The notes under the pieces were generated by a model. It saw only the letters and a program-made list of their open reading frames with translations, ran no database searches and was not told the origin of the DNA. Shown here one piece after another: positions 37,101-49,400 of a DNA stretch of 64,000 nt. The stretch's first letter is position 1. Each line of letters opens with the position of its first letter. This DNA is from Lamellibrachia satsuma. Its lineage: Eukaryota > Annelida > Polychaeta > Sabellida > Siboglinidae. The stretch spans positions 65,001-129,000 of the forward strand of contig BSQZ01000108.1 of assembly GCA_033239005.1 (NCBI GenBank), in the 5' to 3' direction. The translations under genes and the position numbers were made by a program.

Positions 37101-40100
37101 AATTACTCACACTGAAGACCACAAATTGTTCTATTTTGTATGCACTAATATGTAAATTGCCGTCATGAAATACGTGTTTTATGGCATGTAGTGGCATAAG
37201 ATCTCTCTCGAGTGTGATAGAAGATAATCAAACTTTACTACAGTGTATATTGTATTTAGAAATAGTGTAATAGTTACTATGTTAAATGTGCATTAACACA
37301 ATGACCAAACTAACATTGAAAAAAATTAGTAGGTGTTATAAGACTTAATGCAACGCTGCACACGAGGATATATCAGTTTACTTTGTGGTGATTTTCTTAC
37401 AATTATATCCAGTATACACTGTTCTTTTAATAGCAGGGATGGGGTCAAATACGTAGTTGTATTTGAAATACAGCAAAGTTGATATTTGTATTTGCCTACT
37501 GCAAAAGTTACATATTTGTATCTGTATTTGCTTCTTGCATTTGATTTATTTGATTCAAATACAGATCAAATACACAACATTTATCTCAAGTCTGAGATAA
37601 ATATCCAGCACACCAACATACAATCACAGGCTTTACAGCACCATTAGTAACAGACAGACATTCTGGATCAGATATGTAGGACAGACACAATGAAACAAAT
37701 ACCCTTGGCTTCCTTGCACATTGTTTACTCAGCTGTGACTCCCTGTGAGTTTTCCTTGTAAATCAAGGCTATGATGCAACTATACAGAATAATTAAGCTG
37801 CCTGAGCTGGGGGCTTTATCTTGATTTGGTGATGTCTTTCTATTTCAATGGGAAGTGAAACAAATGGCTAACTTTACCATAGAAGCCAATATTTAATGCA
37901 TGCATTTTCAACATGTGACTGGTCATGCTATAAAGGCCTGGTCTTCTGTACTGACATTATCAGTGTAGCTGCAAAAATCTTCCAACCTGATAGGTGCAAC
38001 CTCAGTGATGACTGCTTTCAGCAGTTGATGTTTGAGAAATGTAACCAGGACCTGTGAAGTTGTTATGAGTGTGAATTTAATGATAATATAATTTACACAG
38101 AAGACAATGCCAGGCATTTTTATGTGACAAAGAAGATGACAAAAGATGTAAAACAGAAAATATGTAAATAAAAACTACATGGAATGGAAATGTATTTATA
38201 TTTTAAGAAATGTATTTGTACTTGTATTTTACAATTTAAAAAGCGCTGTATTTGTATTTAATAATTTTTTAAAAGAGGAGGACATGAGGAAACATTAGTA
38301 AAGGATCAGTGTAGATTGGATATCAGAAATTATTCGTTCTCGCTGTGGACAATCAATGAATGGAACAAATTATCTACAGATTGTATAACTGCTAGCAGTG
38401 TAAATATGTTTAAAAACAAGGTTGACACATATCTCAGGAGGGCAGATTACACATAGATTAAAAATGTTGGACTCTCGATAAGCCAATGGCTTCCCTATCC
38501 ACATGCCATCTGGGCCTTTGAAATCTAGTTAAATCTTGTTAAAAGTGTATTTGACCCCATTCCTGTTTAATAGTGCTACTTTGTGCTCTCTAATTCTTCT
38601 ACCTTCCTTAAGTTCAAAGAAAATATTTATGTTCAAATCTACAGAACCACAAATGAGAAATAAATGAACCAGACTGTTATGTCAGGAAATTTCCTCAAAC
38701 AGTTGTGAGAGAGCTGCAGCTTTGTGAGGTCTCGCAGAGAAGTGATGTCAATGTCACTGATTGTGTTGTGACTCAAAACTAAAACAAATCCAAACAAAGT
38801 TTAGCATTTCAGTCACAATCATTGAACAGTTCAGCATTTCACTGAAATCAGCAAAGTTGACTGAGACCTTCTTGTAAATGTCTCAGCATCATTTAGATTA
38901 AAGATACTGTCTACTAATTTAAAACAAAACTTTAGATAAAAGCTCATGGTATAGAGATGATATAATTAAGTGTAGAAAAAGATGGCCGACTGGCAGATGA
39001 GAAAGATGGAAAGGTTTACACTATAAACTTGGTATGTCAAACAAAAGGATACTGGAGTTGCAACTAGTGCTAAGATGAAGCTTCACAGAAGTGTAGATTT
39101 GTTTGATGTTGACGTTTCAATCTAGTTTTATTTTGTGTAAGCTATACACCTTTAAAGGACACTTTTGCTGATACTCCCAATATTTTGGGGGATACTACAG
39201 TAGTTGCACAAATGGATATATTTGAACCGACTTAATTGCTGCTTCATATAGAAAGTTGCCTCAACCAGATGCACGAGTGTCATGCCAAGAGGCAGAAATA
39301 ATGGGTACACACTACTACTTATAGTAAGGTATTCCAATTAAACAAAAATATAAGTCTGTGAGACATAAATGGAATTAAGGATGAGGTAACTAGACGACAG
39401 GGAAAGTTATATTCACAGCTGAAACCACTTTTTTCTCTTGCTGGTTAGTGCTTTTTACTCACAAAATGCTTACAAAACATACTCACCCAAAGTGTTCAGA
39501 CTTTTTAAATTATGCAGGTCACACACTTCAGAAATTCTGTTCTTGTTCAAGATCAGGGCTTTCAATTCTGCAGCAGCAAGGAACACATTTTAGTCAGTTG
39601 TGTGTTTGCATGCGTGCGGGAGGAAATCATGAAAATGTGATTTACTTGCTGACAGTGCTACTTCCAACAATAAAAAGACATGCATTTGTATTCACGATTA
39701 ATAGTAAATTATAAATAAATTAGACATTTATAATTTGCCATGTACCCTGGTAAATACCAGTTCAAATGAATTAACTGACAGTTTTAAAATAAGTTAAAAG
39801 AAAGATATAAACAGTTCATTTCATAAAAAAATATTTTTGTAACATGCATGCATACTCATAATTATGCACTATAGTCTGTACACAAATGTGACAAACCACT
39901 CGTGCATGCATTTACTAGTGTGGAGCATGGATGTGTGTGTGACATCAGAGTTCGGAATCATGGTTATGTCTAGTGTGGAGCATGGATGTGTGTGTGACAT
40001 CAGAGTTCAGAATCATGGTTATGTCTAGTGTGGAGCAAGGATGTGTGTGTGACATCAGAGTTCGGAATCATGGTTATGTCTAGTGTGGAGCACGGATGTG

Positions 40101-42672
40101 TGTGTGACATCAGAGTTCGGAATCATGGTTATGTCTAGTGTGGAGCACGGATGTGTGTGTGACATCAGAGTTCGGAATCATGGTTATGTCTAGTGTGGAG
40201 CAAGGATGTGTGTGTGACATCAGAGTTCGGAATCATGGTTATGTCTAGTGTGGAGCACGGATGTGTGTGTGACATCAGAGTTCGGAATCATGGTTATGTC
40301 TAGTGTGGAGCACGGATGTGTGTGTGACATCAGAGTTCGGAATCATGGTTATGTCTAGTGTGGAGCACGGATGTGTGTGTGACATCAGAGTTCGGAATCA
40401 TGGTTATGTCTAGTGTGGAGCACGGATGTGTGTGTGACATCAGAGTTCGGAATCATGGTTATGTCTAGTGTGGAGCACGTATGTGTGTGTGACATCAGAG
40501 TTCGGAATCATGGTTATGTCTAGTGTGGAGCACGGATGTGTGTGTGACATCAGAGTTCGGAATCATGGTTATGTCTAGTGTGGAGCACGGATGTGTGTGT
40601 GACATCAGAGTTCGGAATCATGGTTATGTCTAGTGTGGAGCACGGATGTGTGTGTGACATCAGAGTTCGGAATCATGGTTATGTCTAGTGTGGAGCACGG
40701 ATGTGTGTGTGACATCAGAGTTCGGAATCATGGTTATGTCTAGTGTGGAGCACGGATGTGTGTGTGACATCAGAGTTCGGAATCATGGTTATGTCTAGTG
40801 TGGAGCACGGATGTGTGTGTGACATCAGAGTTCGGAATCATGGTTATGTCTAGTGTGGAGCACGGATGTGTGTGTGACATCAGAGTTCGGAATCATGGTT
40901 ATGTCTAGTGTGGAGCACGGATGTGTGTGTGACATCAGAGTTCGGAATCATGGTTATGTCTAGTGTGGAGCACGGATGTGTGTGTGACATCAGAGTTCGG
41001 AATCATGGTTATGTCTAGTGTGGAGCACGGATGTGTGTGTGACATCAGAGTTCGGAATCATGGTTATGTCTAGTGTGGAGCACGGATGTGTGTGTGACAT
41101 CAGAGTTCGGAATCATGGTTATGTCTAGTGTGGAGCACGGATGTGTGTGTGACATCAGAGTTCGGAATCATGGTTATGTCTAGTGTGGAGCACGGATGTG
41201 TGTGTGACATCAGAGTTCGGAATCATGGTTATGTCTAGTGTGGAGCACGGATGTGTGTGTGACATCAGAGTTCGAATCATGGTTATGTCTAGTGTGGAGC
41301 ACGGATGTGTGTGTGACATCAGAGTTCGGAATCATGGTTATGTCTAGTGTGGAGCACGGATGTGTGTGTGACATCAGAGTTCGGAATCATGGTTATGTCT
41401 AGTGTGGAGCACGGATGTGTGTGTGACATCAGAGTTCGGAATCATGGTTATGTCTAGTGTGGAGCACGGATGTGTGTGTGACATCAGAGTTCGGAATCAT
41501 GGTTATGTCTAGTGTGGAGCACGGATGTGTGTGTGACATCAGAGTTCGGAATCATGGTTATGTCTAGGCAACATTGTGTACCCTGAAAATGTGTTTAGAC
41601 AAATAAGGCACTAATTCTAAGGAGTTTTTGAAGGAACACGGACACTTACTGGTGAGGTTAGTCATGGGAGACATGTCCTCAATCAGATTGTTGCCCATGT
41701 TCAAAACTGCAAAGAAATTACATAGTCCACTAATACAATAGGCACTGTCATTTACAGTCTCAACACATCAGATACCTAAATCATATGTAATAACATTTAT
41801 AAATATAGCATACACCATTAAATTGTGATCGTGACAATGTATACTGTCATCCCACAACATCACAACCACAAAGTTTCTTGATAGTTTCATGATTTGAGGT
41901 AATATTTTTACTGTTCCTGACCACTTAAGAAATTCTTTCATAATGTGTTGCTACAATTATACACATGGCAGGGAACAAACCTGTCAAATTTTTCAAACTG
42001 TAGACAAAGCGCATGGATGTGATTTTGTTGGTTGCTAGGTTCAACCAGGACAGCTTGAGACAGTGCTCTGAAAGAAAAAAACCTGCTTATTGCTACATAT
42101 ATTTTGTATCTAGATTAAACTGTACTTTTTAGAACTTTTTAGTACTTTAGTTTTCCTATTATGTTTTATTCCTGGTACAAGTAGACACATTACAAAAATA
42201 TAAAATTATCCAGATAGCACATAAATAACTTGTATGCACATTAATAACACTGCAATGGCTCGTCTTTATAATACTCCGATTCCTACTACATTTTCACCAT
42301 AAATCCTCAACGCTCCCTTACTATGATGATTACTTTTGCACATTTCTGTTCATGATATATGATAAGGGCTGGCAAAGATCAAAAATAGTTGTTGGACTCT
42401 TGATAAGTTAGTGTCTTCCTTGTCCATTTGTCATCTGGAGATTGTAATTTTTGAGGCAATCTTGTTAACATATTGTTAAAGATTTAATCCTTAATGATTC
42501 TGGTTTGTTGCACCTCTTAGGTCTGGTTCCTGAGGATATAGACACTATAGAAGTGTATTAGCATTATTATAAATGACTAATTTTGCTACTTACTCAGACC
42601 TGTCGCTTCTTCAATGGAATTCTGCGATGCATCTAATCGCTCAAGTTCAACACATGTGCTAAACGAGAAAAG

Positions 42673-42729
<57 letters not shown>

Positions 42730-44855
42730 ATATAAAAGTAAGTACATATTTAAAAAAACAAAATTGTCTAGTATCTCAGAACAGTACACATAGTTTAATA
42801 ATCATTGGACTCTCAATAAGTAAGTGAGTAATTTATTAGATCCAAAATGTACACGCATTAAATAATAATAATATATCATATAATTGTACGTAATAAAATA
42901 TTACTGTATATAGACAGGATCATGGAGACTCCCACAGACTTATTAAAAGTCGCTACCGTAGGAGCCACCAATCGTATTCTTTTATTTTAGTTTCTGAGGA
43001 AAGCAAAGAATATAGATATAAAGTTATCAACATTAAAATGTAGTGAAGTCCACCGTCAATGAAAAACCTGGATTGTTGTTTTATTATGCTGCTGTGGTGT
43101 ATGTCATAGCAAGTAGTGAGGTGAGAAAGTGAAAATGCATTTATAGTGTTTGAGTGTAGCTAACATCATTGAAGTTGATTGTGCATGTATGTACAGGTAT
43201 AACAGTTGATGATTGTGCACGTTTTTATAATTCTGAATGATATGATACTTTGCATAATTTATGAAACCCTGTAAACTGTGTGTGCAAAGTTTGTCACACT
43301 TTGAGAGGTGTTGTTGATAGTATTTGGTAAACTGTATTTAAGACATTGTTTTGCAAAAGTATGCTTTGTACCAAAAATTTTAATTTTATTTTGGTTGCGT
43401 GTATTATGACCATGTATCTAGGAGTTTGTTGCTATCTGCCAATTTTGTAGGTATGTATGTAATTTATTATGTATAAATTTATAATAAAATTTTAATTTTT
43501 GAAGAGCTAGCATATCATTCACTTTTAGTAAGTTTAATTTTTTAAATAGCAGGTCAGTATGTGAATTGAAATTACTCAATGTTATTATTCATATAGCCCT
43601 TTTCTGAAGTTGATTAATTCTTTGAGATTGGAACCGCCAAGTCATTAAACAATAGTTTATATGTGGTACTAATAACGTGTTATACAGCATAATTTTAATT
43701 CTCATGGGTAGTACTAATTTAAGCCTATTTAGTGTATCAATTATTCTAGAACATTTGTTTGATATATTTTCGGAGTGCTTTTTCCAATTTAGTTGGGTAT
43801 CCAAAGTTAATCCCAAGAAATTAAAATAGTCAACCATTGTTAGTATTATATTATTTATTTTAGGAACAGGTGTTTTGAATTTTCAATAAGTCAATGTCTT
43901 TCGAAACTACCGTTTATTACAATTTAACATCTATGCTACTTGCATGGTCCGAAATGACTGTACAGAGCTGAATCTACTACCAACACAGATTTCCTGGAAT
44001 TGGTTTGAACCCATTGTGTACATGGGCTGAAATGACTAGACCGAACCATCCGACAGTTCCATCTGGCCCAACAACCAACAACAGGGCAATTTTGTCTGCC
44101 TGTTTCATGTCAGTTTTAACAAGACAAGATTTAACAAGATTTGCCATCCAAGCCAAAGGCCCATATGGCAAGTGGACAAGGAAGCCATTGGCTTATCGAG
44201 AGTCCAACAATGTTCATCTATTTATAACCCGCCCTCCTAAGATATGTGTCAACCTTGTTTTTAAACATATTCACGCTGCTAGCAGTTACACAATCTGTAG
44301 ACAATTTGTTCCATTCATTTATTGTCCTCTGTGAGAACGAGTGCTTCCTGATGTCCAATCTACATTGATCCTTTACTAATTTTACCTCATGTCCTCTAGT
44401 TCTGCTATCCTTCTTGAGTGAGAAAAACATATATTCTATCAATATTTTCATACCCATTCAATATCTTAAAAACTTCAATCTGATCTCCTCAGTTCGGTGG
44501 ATAACTGTCCCTGTCCGACTTCAAGTAGTTAAACTTATAGGGGAACTATTGCCATGTCATCATGATTGTTTACTTAAACACAGTGCGATCTATGATCTAT
44601 GAGGCCAACAAGCGTGTTCAACATTAAGTACACTCATTATCGCTCATTAAACGACTAAACCACCCATTAACGGGGCGACTTTGGTTCATGTCAGTTCAGT
44701 ATATCGTCGCTCCTGTCTGACCTTAGGTCATCTATGTAGTCTATGTCCTTATCACGGACTGTCAACTTCTTCAAAACACCTGGTTTCTCTTCTGCAATGT
44801 GAGTCACCGTGTCAACATCGAGGGTGGACATCTTGTCATTCAGCAGACGGGTCAT
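34133..44855 (-). CDS. Leucine-rich-repeat protein with lysine-rich C-terminal tail
   Basis: Exons joined by phase: 44855-44722, 42658-42594, 42067-41981, 41706-41650, 39567-39487, 38778 to about 38701, 36904-36822, 36125-36081, 35785-35695, 35493-35364 and 34524-34133; roughly 410 residues. Start is ATG at 44855. Successive 22-residue repeats of the SDS22 type are visible, one or so per exon: LERLDASQN, LSWLNLATN, LNMGNN, LKALILNKN, LQLSHN, LKQLSLNDN, LEIIDLGKN, VRQLNLNGN. A cap-like segment IRKWFTNLEVLDSRPF follows, then a basic tail rich in KKKRRK and KKK, ending in GDVFDDISC...GSSW. The tail suggests a nuclear or nucleolar protein, which is inference. I do not recognise a named orthologue. 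The exon at 38778 lacks a donor in the right phase, so a small exon between 38700 and 36905 is probably missing from this model. The repeat spacing is also about 8 residues short there. Confidence 0.82.
34720..35085 (+). mobile_element. 3' end of the CR1/L2-like LINE family (copy 4)
   Basis: Encodes a decayed ORF2 C-terminus (LKGDQIEVFKIVNGYEDVD, then stops) followed by the family tail (GATAAGCCAATGGCTTCCTT, AATCTTGTTAAATCTCGTTA). Lies in an intron of the LRR gene, antisense to it. Confidence 0.85.
36290..36553. repeat. 30-bp minisatellite, about 9 copies
   Basis: Unit GTCACTAGCTCCGACCAGTT plus TGTTCATANT repeated in an intron of the LRR gene. Confidence 0.95.
37434..38565 (+). mobile_element. 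Non-autonomous hAT-like DNA transposon with exact 8-bp TSD
   Basis: Inverted ends CAGGGATGGGGTCAAATAC (37434) and the complement of CAGGAATGGGGTCAAATAC (ending 38565) are flanked by the identical octamer TTTAATAG (37426-37433, 38566-38573). The body (1132 bases) is rich in TATTTGTATTT words near both ends and carries a LINE 3' end at 38270-38545. No intact transposase; a short reverse-strand ORF near 37923-38117 is unrecognised. It sits in an LRR-gene intron. Confidence 0.9.
38270..38545 (+). mobile_element. 3' end of the CR1/L2-like LINE family (copy 5), nested in a hAT-like element
   Basis: Begins near AAAGAGGAGGACATGAGGAA, encodes the KDQCRLDIRNYS-type ORF2 end and finishes with the AAATCTAGTTAAATCTTGTT tail just before the hAT right terminus. 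Confidence 0.85.
39912..41567. repeat. 55-bp minisatellite, about 30 copies
   Basis: Unit TCTAGTGTGGAGCACGGATG followed by TGTGTGTGACATCAGAGTTC and GGAATCATGGTTATG. The copies are nearly identical; the few variants (GCATGG, GCAAGG, GCACGTATG) cluster toward the left end. It fills most of the LRR-gene intron between 39567 and 41650. Confidence 0.97.
42380..42485 (+). mobile_element. 3' terminal fragment of the CR1/L2-like LINE family (copy 6)
   Basis: TTGTTGGACTCTTGATAAG, CTTCCTTGTCCATTTG, then AATCTTGTTAACATATTGTT: diverged family tail in an LRR-gene intron. Confidence 0.65.
42676..42725. repeat. (TA)n microsatellite beside LRR exon 2
   Basis: About 50 bases of TA ending 18 bases upstream (on the minus strand) of the LRR exon 2 acceptor. 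Confidence 0.95.
43200..43885 (-). pseudogene. Non-LTR retrotransposon post-RT domain relic
   Basis: Minus strand reads FNFLGLTLDTQLNWKKH, SRIIDTLNRLKLVLPMRIKI, YNTLLVPHINYCLMTW, QLQKRAI, then after a stop LNLLKVNDMLALQKLKFYY and NQNKI. This is the conserved region after the RT catalytic core in jockey/CR1-like LINEs. Stops interrupt it. Confidence 0.8.
44110..44490 (-). mobile_element. 3' end of the CR1/L2-like LINE family (copy 7), best preserved
   Basis: The minus-strand ORF 44457-44218 encodes GHEVKLVKDQCRLDIRKHSF, SQRTINEWNKLS, SVNMFKNKVDTYLRRAGYK, the ORF2 C-terminus, and then the family tail to about 44110 ending in repeated CTTGTTAAAT units. The two repeated units at the 3' end resemble the short direct repeats that end CR1/L2-type LINEs. 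Confidence 0.88.
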
Positions 44856-46429
44856 CGTCGCGTCGCAACTTGCTATTTTTAATTTCAGAAAAATGCCGAA
44901 TTCTCTTGACAAAGAAACATGGTATATTAACAAATTTTATTAACTGAAAAGAAATGCCATTAACAATTTCTATATAAGTAGTTGTCAGTTTAATATATGT
45001 TCGAAAAACCGCGGGGAAATTGGTTAAACATAGAATAACCTGTTTTTGCAAGGTTAACAGGAATAACATTTCGAAGCAGCACACTGCGTTTCTACAGGTC
45101 ATCAAACTAGCCTATATTATGCATTAGCCGGTGTTTTATGGTCAGCGGGTGGGTGCTGCAGAAACACAGGCAGAGACGGAGTATTACCCCACATCACATC
45201 ACATGCACAGCCTGCCGTGGCACTACACGGCTTACACCGTTCACTGCCCTGGCCCTGGGTTACCGCTAATTTCTGCAGTGCAGATGTAGACCATAGTTCC
45301 GAAACAAAACTTGGCTGTAGTCGTATTTGTTATTCCCTGGTAAAAGTAAGTTCTTATCTGGTATTCTCATATAGCACTTTAGTTTTTACACTTCACCCCA
45401 ACACTAAACAGACCTGTTGAGGCTGTTCATTCCAGCAGGCAACACCAACTCGACTTTTCTGCCTCTGGGAAGCTTTCAGCCACATTGTTATCACTGCGTA
45501 AAGACTGTTGGTTCACGTATATCCACCGCTGTCTATAACCAGGTCCTCAGTTATAGAGCTAAGTGAACTGAGGCAATATAATGAACACAATTACCCAAGC
45601 TTTGAACCAACAGCAACACTAGGATTTGAACCCAGCTCTACTAGGTCCTCTTGGTTAAGAGCCTGCCTCTCTGACCACTATGCTACAGTGCTCCACATAG
45701 CCATAGGTAGATCCACCTGAACAAACTTCCTAATTGCCATATCTACCAAAAAATTGACATAAAATTGCTCAGAATTCTCTCGGTTACATTTAGGCAAGGT
45801 GGATGGGTAAAACAGATGTACTTGATATCTTGCTTCACAAATGCATGAAATATCTGTCGTTGACACAGTGTTCTATATATCTGATACTTTGAATAGACTG
45901 CAGTTCTTGTATATTGGTTTATGTAGTTTATTTTATAAAAAAAGTAAACTTTTGCAGAATTATCACTTATTGCACATGTTTTCCATTCTACATAATCTTT
46001 CACCTTCGGTTCATCTCATCCTGGCTTTGTCCACTCCTTTATGTCATCACTCCTTCTTCTTTTTGGCCTCAAGTCCTCTTCTTCATTTACTATAAAAAAA
46101 ACACTATTGAAGAAGTTCAACCCATCGTAGTCAAACCTAAATAAGTAAGCTATATTTTGGTTAATTTTGATTTACTTTATCCACAATTATTTGCTGCATG
46201 TCTGAATAGATTTTTTATGTCTGCATGTTTCTTAGAAGTTGTTGAATTTTAAAATTTCCAGAAGTTTGGCATAAATCATAAATGTATGCTTTGAAAAAAT
46301 GTATAACACTGTTGAAAAACCTATTGTGTACTCACTAGAATTGTAGCTTTATTGGTTGCAATTACAGGCAACGTTTGGTGGTGATTCCCTGGTGATGGGA
46401 GGATAAAGCCTCCTACGGAATGTTGTAGG
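44856..46429. promoter_or_regulatory. Divergent intergenic region between the LRR gene and PMS2
   Basis: About 1.57 kb separate the two start codons, which face away from each other. It must contain both promoters. A tRNA-derived SINE occupies 45425-45700; the rest is AT-rich with no clear core promoter element that I can identify. Confidence 0.5.
45425..45700 (-). mobile_element. tRNA-derived SINE, copy 1
   Basis: On the minus strand the head has a pol III A box TAGCATAGTGG (45685-45675) and B box GGTTCAAATCC (45632-45622) with tRNA spacing. The body aligns with a second copy at 57940-58170 (shared AACTCGACTT, GGGAAGC, TCAGCCA, TTGTTCACGTA words). Confidence 0.82.
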
Positions 46430-49400
46430 ATGGAGTCAGCGGGCAGTATCCAGGCCATAGACAGGGGGTCAGTTCACCGGATATGTTCCGGCCAAGTTGT
46501 CCTCACCCTCGCGACTGCAGTGAAGGAACTTGTTGAGAACAGTCTTGACGCCAGTGCTACTAACATTGGTAAACAGATCAGTTAATGTACAAGCAGATAC
46601 AACCACCCAAACATGCCCGGGTCACTGGCATATTTAAAGTCAATTTTAGAGACAGTGGACTCCACATATTACAGAATTTCCCTTTTCTCGCTTAAATGTT
46701 AAACTTTAATTAATATTTGAAAAACAAACTATATTTGCTATTTCGCTTCTTCTTTTGTCTCCATTAATATAACTATATACTTTAAAACATTATTTTACAT
46801 GTATTTTTTAACTATTATATCATGCAAGACAATATTCATTTACATTACAACTTGTCACAAATATGATAGGAACCTCGTTTAGTGGAATGCAACATCTACC
46901 TCAAACTGTCTAAAAACTTTCTGGTGTTTTCAGAGATTCGACTGAAAGAATATGGTCGAGAATCAATAGAGGTGATTGATAATGGCAGTGGAGTGGAAGA
47001 GAGAAACATCCACGGCTTGAGTGAGACCCCACATAGCAACTACCATTCACTGCTTTCTGTTTGAACTTAAAATTAATTTTCTCAAGAAATCAGAAAGACA
47101 TTAAAGGAAATCCTAGGCATTCCTTAATCTTTTTTTTGAGTAAATTTATAATGAAGTTATCACTTGATTATCATAAGAACAAGGTTTTGGTGACATCATG
47201 GATTATTTCGTATGCATTGCTGTGTTGACTAATAACCATCTGTGAAACTATCTAGCCTTCCTGGCAGCAACCTCGTGGAGTCTTCATGATCTTTCTAAAT
47301 CTTTTTCTCGCCAGCTCTAAAGCATCATACATCCAAGCTGCGAGACTTCACAGATTTGTCTGGAGTTGAGACGTTTGGTTTCCGGGGAGAAGCGCTTAGT
47401 TCACTATGTGCTCTCAGGTCAGGTACTAATTAATTGAAACTTTACAATGGAAAACATTGCCTGTAATTGCAACCAATAAAGCTACAATTCTAGTGAGTGC
47501 ACAATAGGTTTTTCAACAATGTTATAAATGTTTTCGAAGCATACATATATGATGTGTGCCAAACTTCTAGAAATTTTATACACCCTTGTACATTAAACCC
47601 AAAGCAGCAAAGTTACAGTAACTGCTGCTTTTAGTAACTTGCTATGCAAGCTAGAATTGTATGATTCGTATTCATTAAGGTAGCTGGGGTGGCTATTCTA
47701 CGCTTGTTTTGAATTGAGAGCTTTTAGTAAAGATTTTTAACATAAATCAACCATTTCTTCACAAGTTTAGTTGAAATACTAAATAATACTCCAGATTAAT
47801 GAAAATTAAGAGTTTTTAATTTATTTGGTGAAGTTTCATGATTTAAAAAACATCTTTGTAAATATGAAAAAAATACCTACAAAATGCCATCATGTATAAT
47901 TTTGAGAAAACCCCCAAACAAATGAATTACACACGTATAATTATTGACTGTGTAACTGATGATCCCACAAGTTATTTTGGTCAACGTGAACAAATTACAG
48001 CTGCTGCAGGAACAGGAAGATCTTAGCAGAAATTTTGAAAGACTGCCGAAAAAAATAACGGCCATTTCTAATATTGACATTTCCCCTTAATTTGCTGCCA
48101 CGATGGCCCTTCAATTTGTATTTGTAACATGTCATCTACAATATCCGGTTTCGCCAGCTATCTGATAAACACATGGTGTGGCGTGTTTACGATTATTTTG
48201 ATTGGCCCGTTATCCAGCAGGGTCCCCAGGTCACATCTACTGGCCATTTCCATTATGACTTCAAAGGCCAAATAAACTACCTTAGCACTTATATTTGCAG
48301 GACTAAGAACATGATTTAGTTTGGAAGATATAATACTCGTGTACTGAAATCACACAAACAAAATGATATGTTCCACTTTCACGCCAAACGAATTTATGGT
48401 GGTGCAATGGACTCACTAGATTGAAGTGCATACAGTTGTTACTATGGAAACATTGTCAGCATTTCCAAGAAGTCAGGGATTTCCAAAAGAACTGTTTTTT
48501 TAAAGGATGGATTGTCAAAATATGACATTAGTGCCAGGTGATTAATTGTGGAGTCAAAGTTCAGTTCAATATTTCCTAGCATGTTATGAGGGAATAAAAT
48601 GAACAAAGCCACCCCAGCAACCTTAAGATATAACAAATAATTTCTTTCAACCATTTCATGCCACTAGACTTGCTGTTTGTTGTAGCTGTGGTAACTATTT
48701 TTATTAGCTTTCCTGTACATTGTCCATAGCAAGGTGACAATTGTGACATGTCACGGAACAGAGAGTGTGGCGAGGAGACTGGAGTACGACCATCAGGGAC
48801 ACCTCGTTCGACAGAGTCCCTGTGCCAGACAGGTCAGTGTCACTTGTCACTTAAGAGGGGTGTAAACAGTTTAAATCGTCTGTACATGCTCAGTCACCAA
48901 GTGTGAATCCTGCTGATTTAATGCTAAAACATGTCTTATTGTTAGTAACTAAATAACTCCAGTAGGTAACCCACTGGGCTACATGGACAAGGTTGGGTAA
49001 TCTGGTACCCCATATGCTGCATAATTTTCAAACAAATGATGTTATACCGATAGGGCAATTTTAGTAACTATTGGTTCTAGTGTTTTTAAAGTTTAATCGA
49101 ACATTAAAAATAGATCATTATTTTATGCATACATAAATTATACCAATACACTCTGTCCAAAAACATTGACACAAGCATAGCAGAAATAAAAAAATACCCA
49201 TATTTCACAGTAAATCACGTTTATTGAATGCACATCTAAGTGACAATGCAGTCCTGTTTCAAAAGTTCCAAAAGTAGAGGTAGGCACGCTACGCTATTAC
49301 AGTAAACTGGATAGAGGTAGTCACGCTACACTATAAACCACATCTCCCGTTCAGTTCCCTTAAGAACATACAACTTGGCTTCATGGCTATATAATGTCAG

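Noticed and set aside
45570..45700. tRNA gene on the minus strand
   Set aside because: A and B boxes are present but the sequence continues into a SINE body shared with 57940-58170, and the cloverleaf is imperfect.
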